A stretch of 6,291 bases of DNA, taken from NCBI GenBank assembly GCA_034434635.1, contig DAOTYX010000069.1, forward strand, positions 1 through 6,291, given 5' to 3'. This stretch comes from DAOTYX01 sp034434635 (GTDB taxonomy: Bacteria; Chloroflexota; Anaerolineae; B4-G1; DUEL01). Below are positions 6,177 to 6,291 of this stretch, in pieces. A program made the translations under genes and the position numbers. Each line of letters opens with the position of its first letter. Positions within the stretch are counted from its first letter, which is position 1. A model generated the notes under the pieces. The model was given only the letters and a program-made list of their open reading frames with translations. It searched no databases and was not told the origin of the DNA.

Positions 6177-6291
6177 CCGCCGCCGCATAGGGATGCGTCG
6201 GCTACGGGGTGATGCCGTGGGGTGGCATCCCGATACCGCCCGCCGCCGCATAGGGATGCGTCGGCTACGGGGTGATGCCGTAGGGCGGCAT
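6177..6291 (+). repeat. 63-bp tandem repeat with hairpins, cut by window end
   Basis: Two direct copies with a 63-base period begin two bases after the stop codon of the last transporter gene: 6177-6239 and 6240-6291, the second being truncated by the window. Over the 52 bases that can be compared only two differ (6219 G against 6282 A, 6223 T against 6286 C). Each copy contains a perfect CGCAT-AGGG-ATGCG hairpin (6184-6197 and 6247-6260) and an ATGCCG-5 nt-YGGCAT hairpin (6212-6228 and 6275-6291). No open reading frame of note crosses it, since the forward frame has stops in every copy. It looks like an intergenic palindromic repeat family. It may affect transcript ends or stability, but there is no U-tract and it is not a classical terminator. 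More copies probably follow outside the window. Confidence 0.9.
6220..6241 (+). other. Longer stem-loop across the repeat junction
   Basis: The arms GGGTGGCAT (6220-6228) and ATACCGCCC (6233-6241) can pair over nine positions with loop CCCG, with one T-G wobble and one C-A mismatch. It uses the same GGCAT arm as the shorter hairpin at 6212-6228, so the two folds exclude each other. It lies 45 bases after the last stop codon and could protect the 3' end of the transcript. It lacks a following T-run, so a terminator role is unproven. Confidence 0.5.

Noticed and set aside
6212..6228. Rho-independent terminator after the operon
   Set aside because: Stems are present but none is followed by a T-run; the flanking sequence is CCCGATACC.
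6177..6291. CRISPR array
   Set aside because: The 52 or more near-identical bases per 63-base period leave no room for unique spacers, and the unit is internally palindromic in several places.

Overview
The window is GC-rich (about two-thirds G+C by eye) and almost fully coding on the + strand. It holds the 3' end of a gene for a secreted CAP/SCP-domain (YkwD-like) protein, followed by a compact five-gene ABC importer operon of the dipeptide/oligopeptide/nickel (Dpp/Opp) type. Gene order is lipoprotein substrate-binding protein, permease B, permease C, ATPase D, ATPase F. The lipoprotein signal, the Asp-Ser-Asp-Gly-Asp-Gly loop in the binding protein, the style of the CAP domain and the hairpin-rich intergenic repeat would all suit a Chloroflexota bacterium (Anaerolineae-like). 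That assignment is an inference from general resemblance; no phylogenetic marker lies in the window.

Layout: 1-378, 5'-truncated CAP-domain gene; 379-442, 64-bp gap with a strong Shine-Dalgarno at its end; 443-2041, binding lipoprotein; 2048-3250, permease 1; 3260-4174, permease 2; 4179-5144, ATPase 1; 5150-6175, ATPase 2; 6176-6291, noncoding DNA made of a 63-bp tandem repeat cut off by the window end. Gaps within the operon are 4 to 9 bp, so the five genes are almost certainly one transcript with translational coupling.

How the genes work together: the lipoprotein captures a ligand outside the membrane and hands it to the channel formed by the two permeases. The two ATPases, which differ in sequence but are both catalytically complete, drive uptake. 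The ligand cannot be fixed from sequence; a peptide is the default guess, but this family also takes nickel chelates, glycosides and other solutes.

Most of the window is an ordinary importer. Two things are not: permease 1 carries about 70 extra residues in its first extracellular loop that read like a bacterial SH3 (SH3b) domain, and the DNA straight after the operon is a tandem repeat whose two copies differ at a position that keeps an RNA hairpin paired (G-C in one copy, G-U in the other). No CRISPR array, transposase, tRNA or rRNA was seen.
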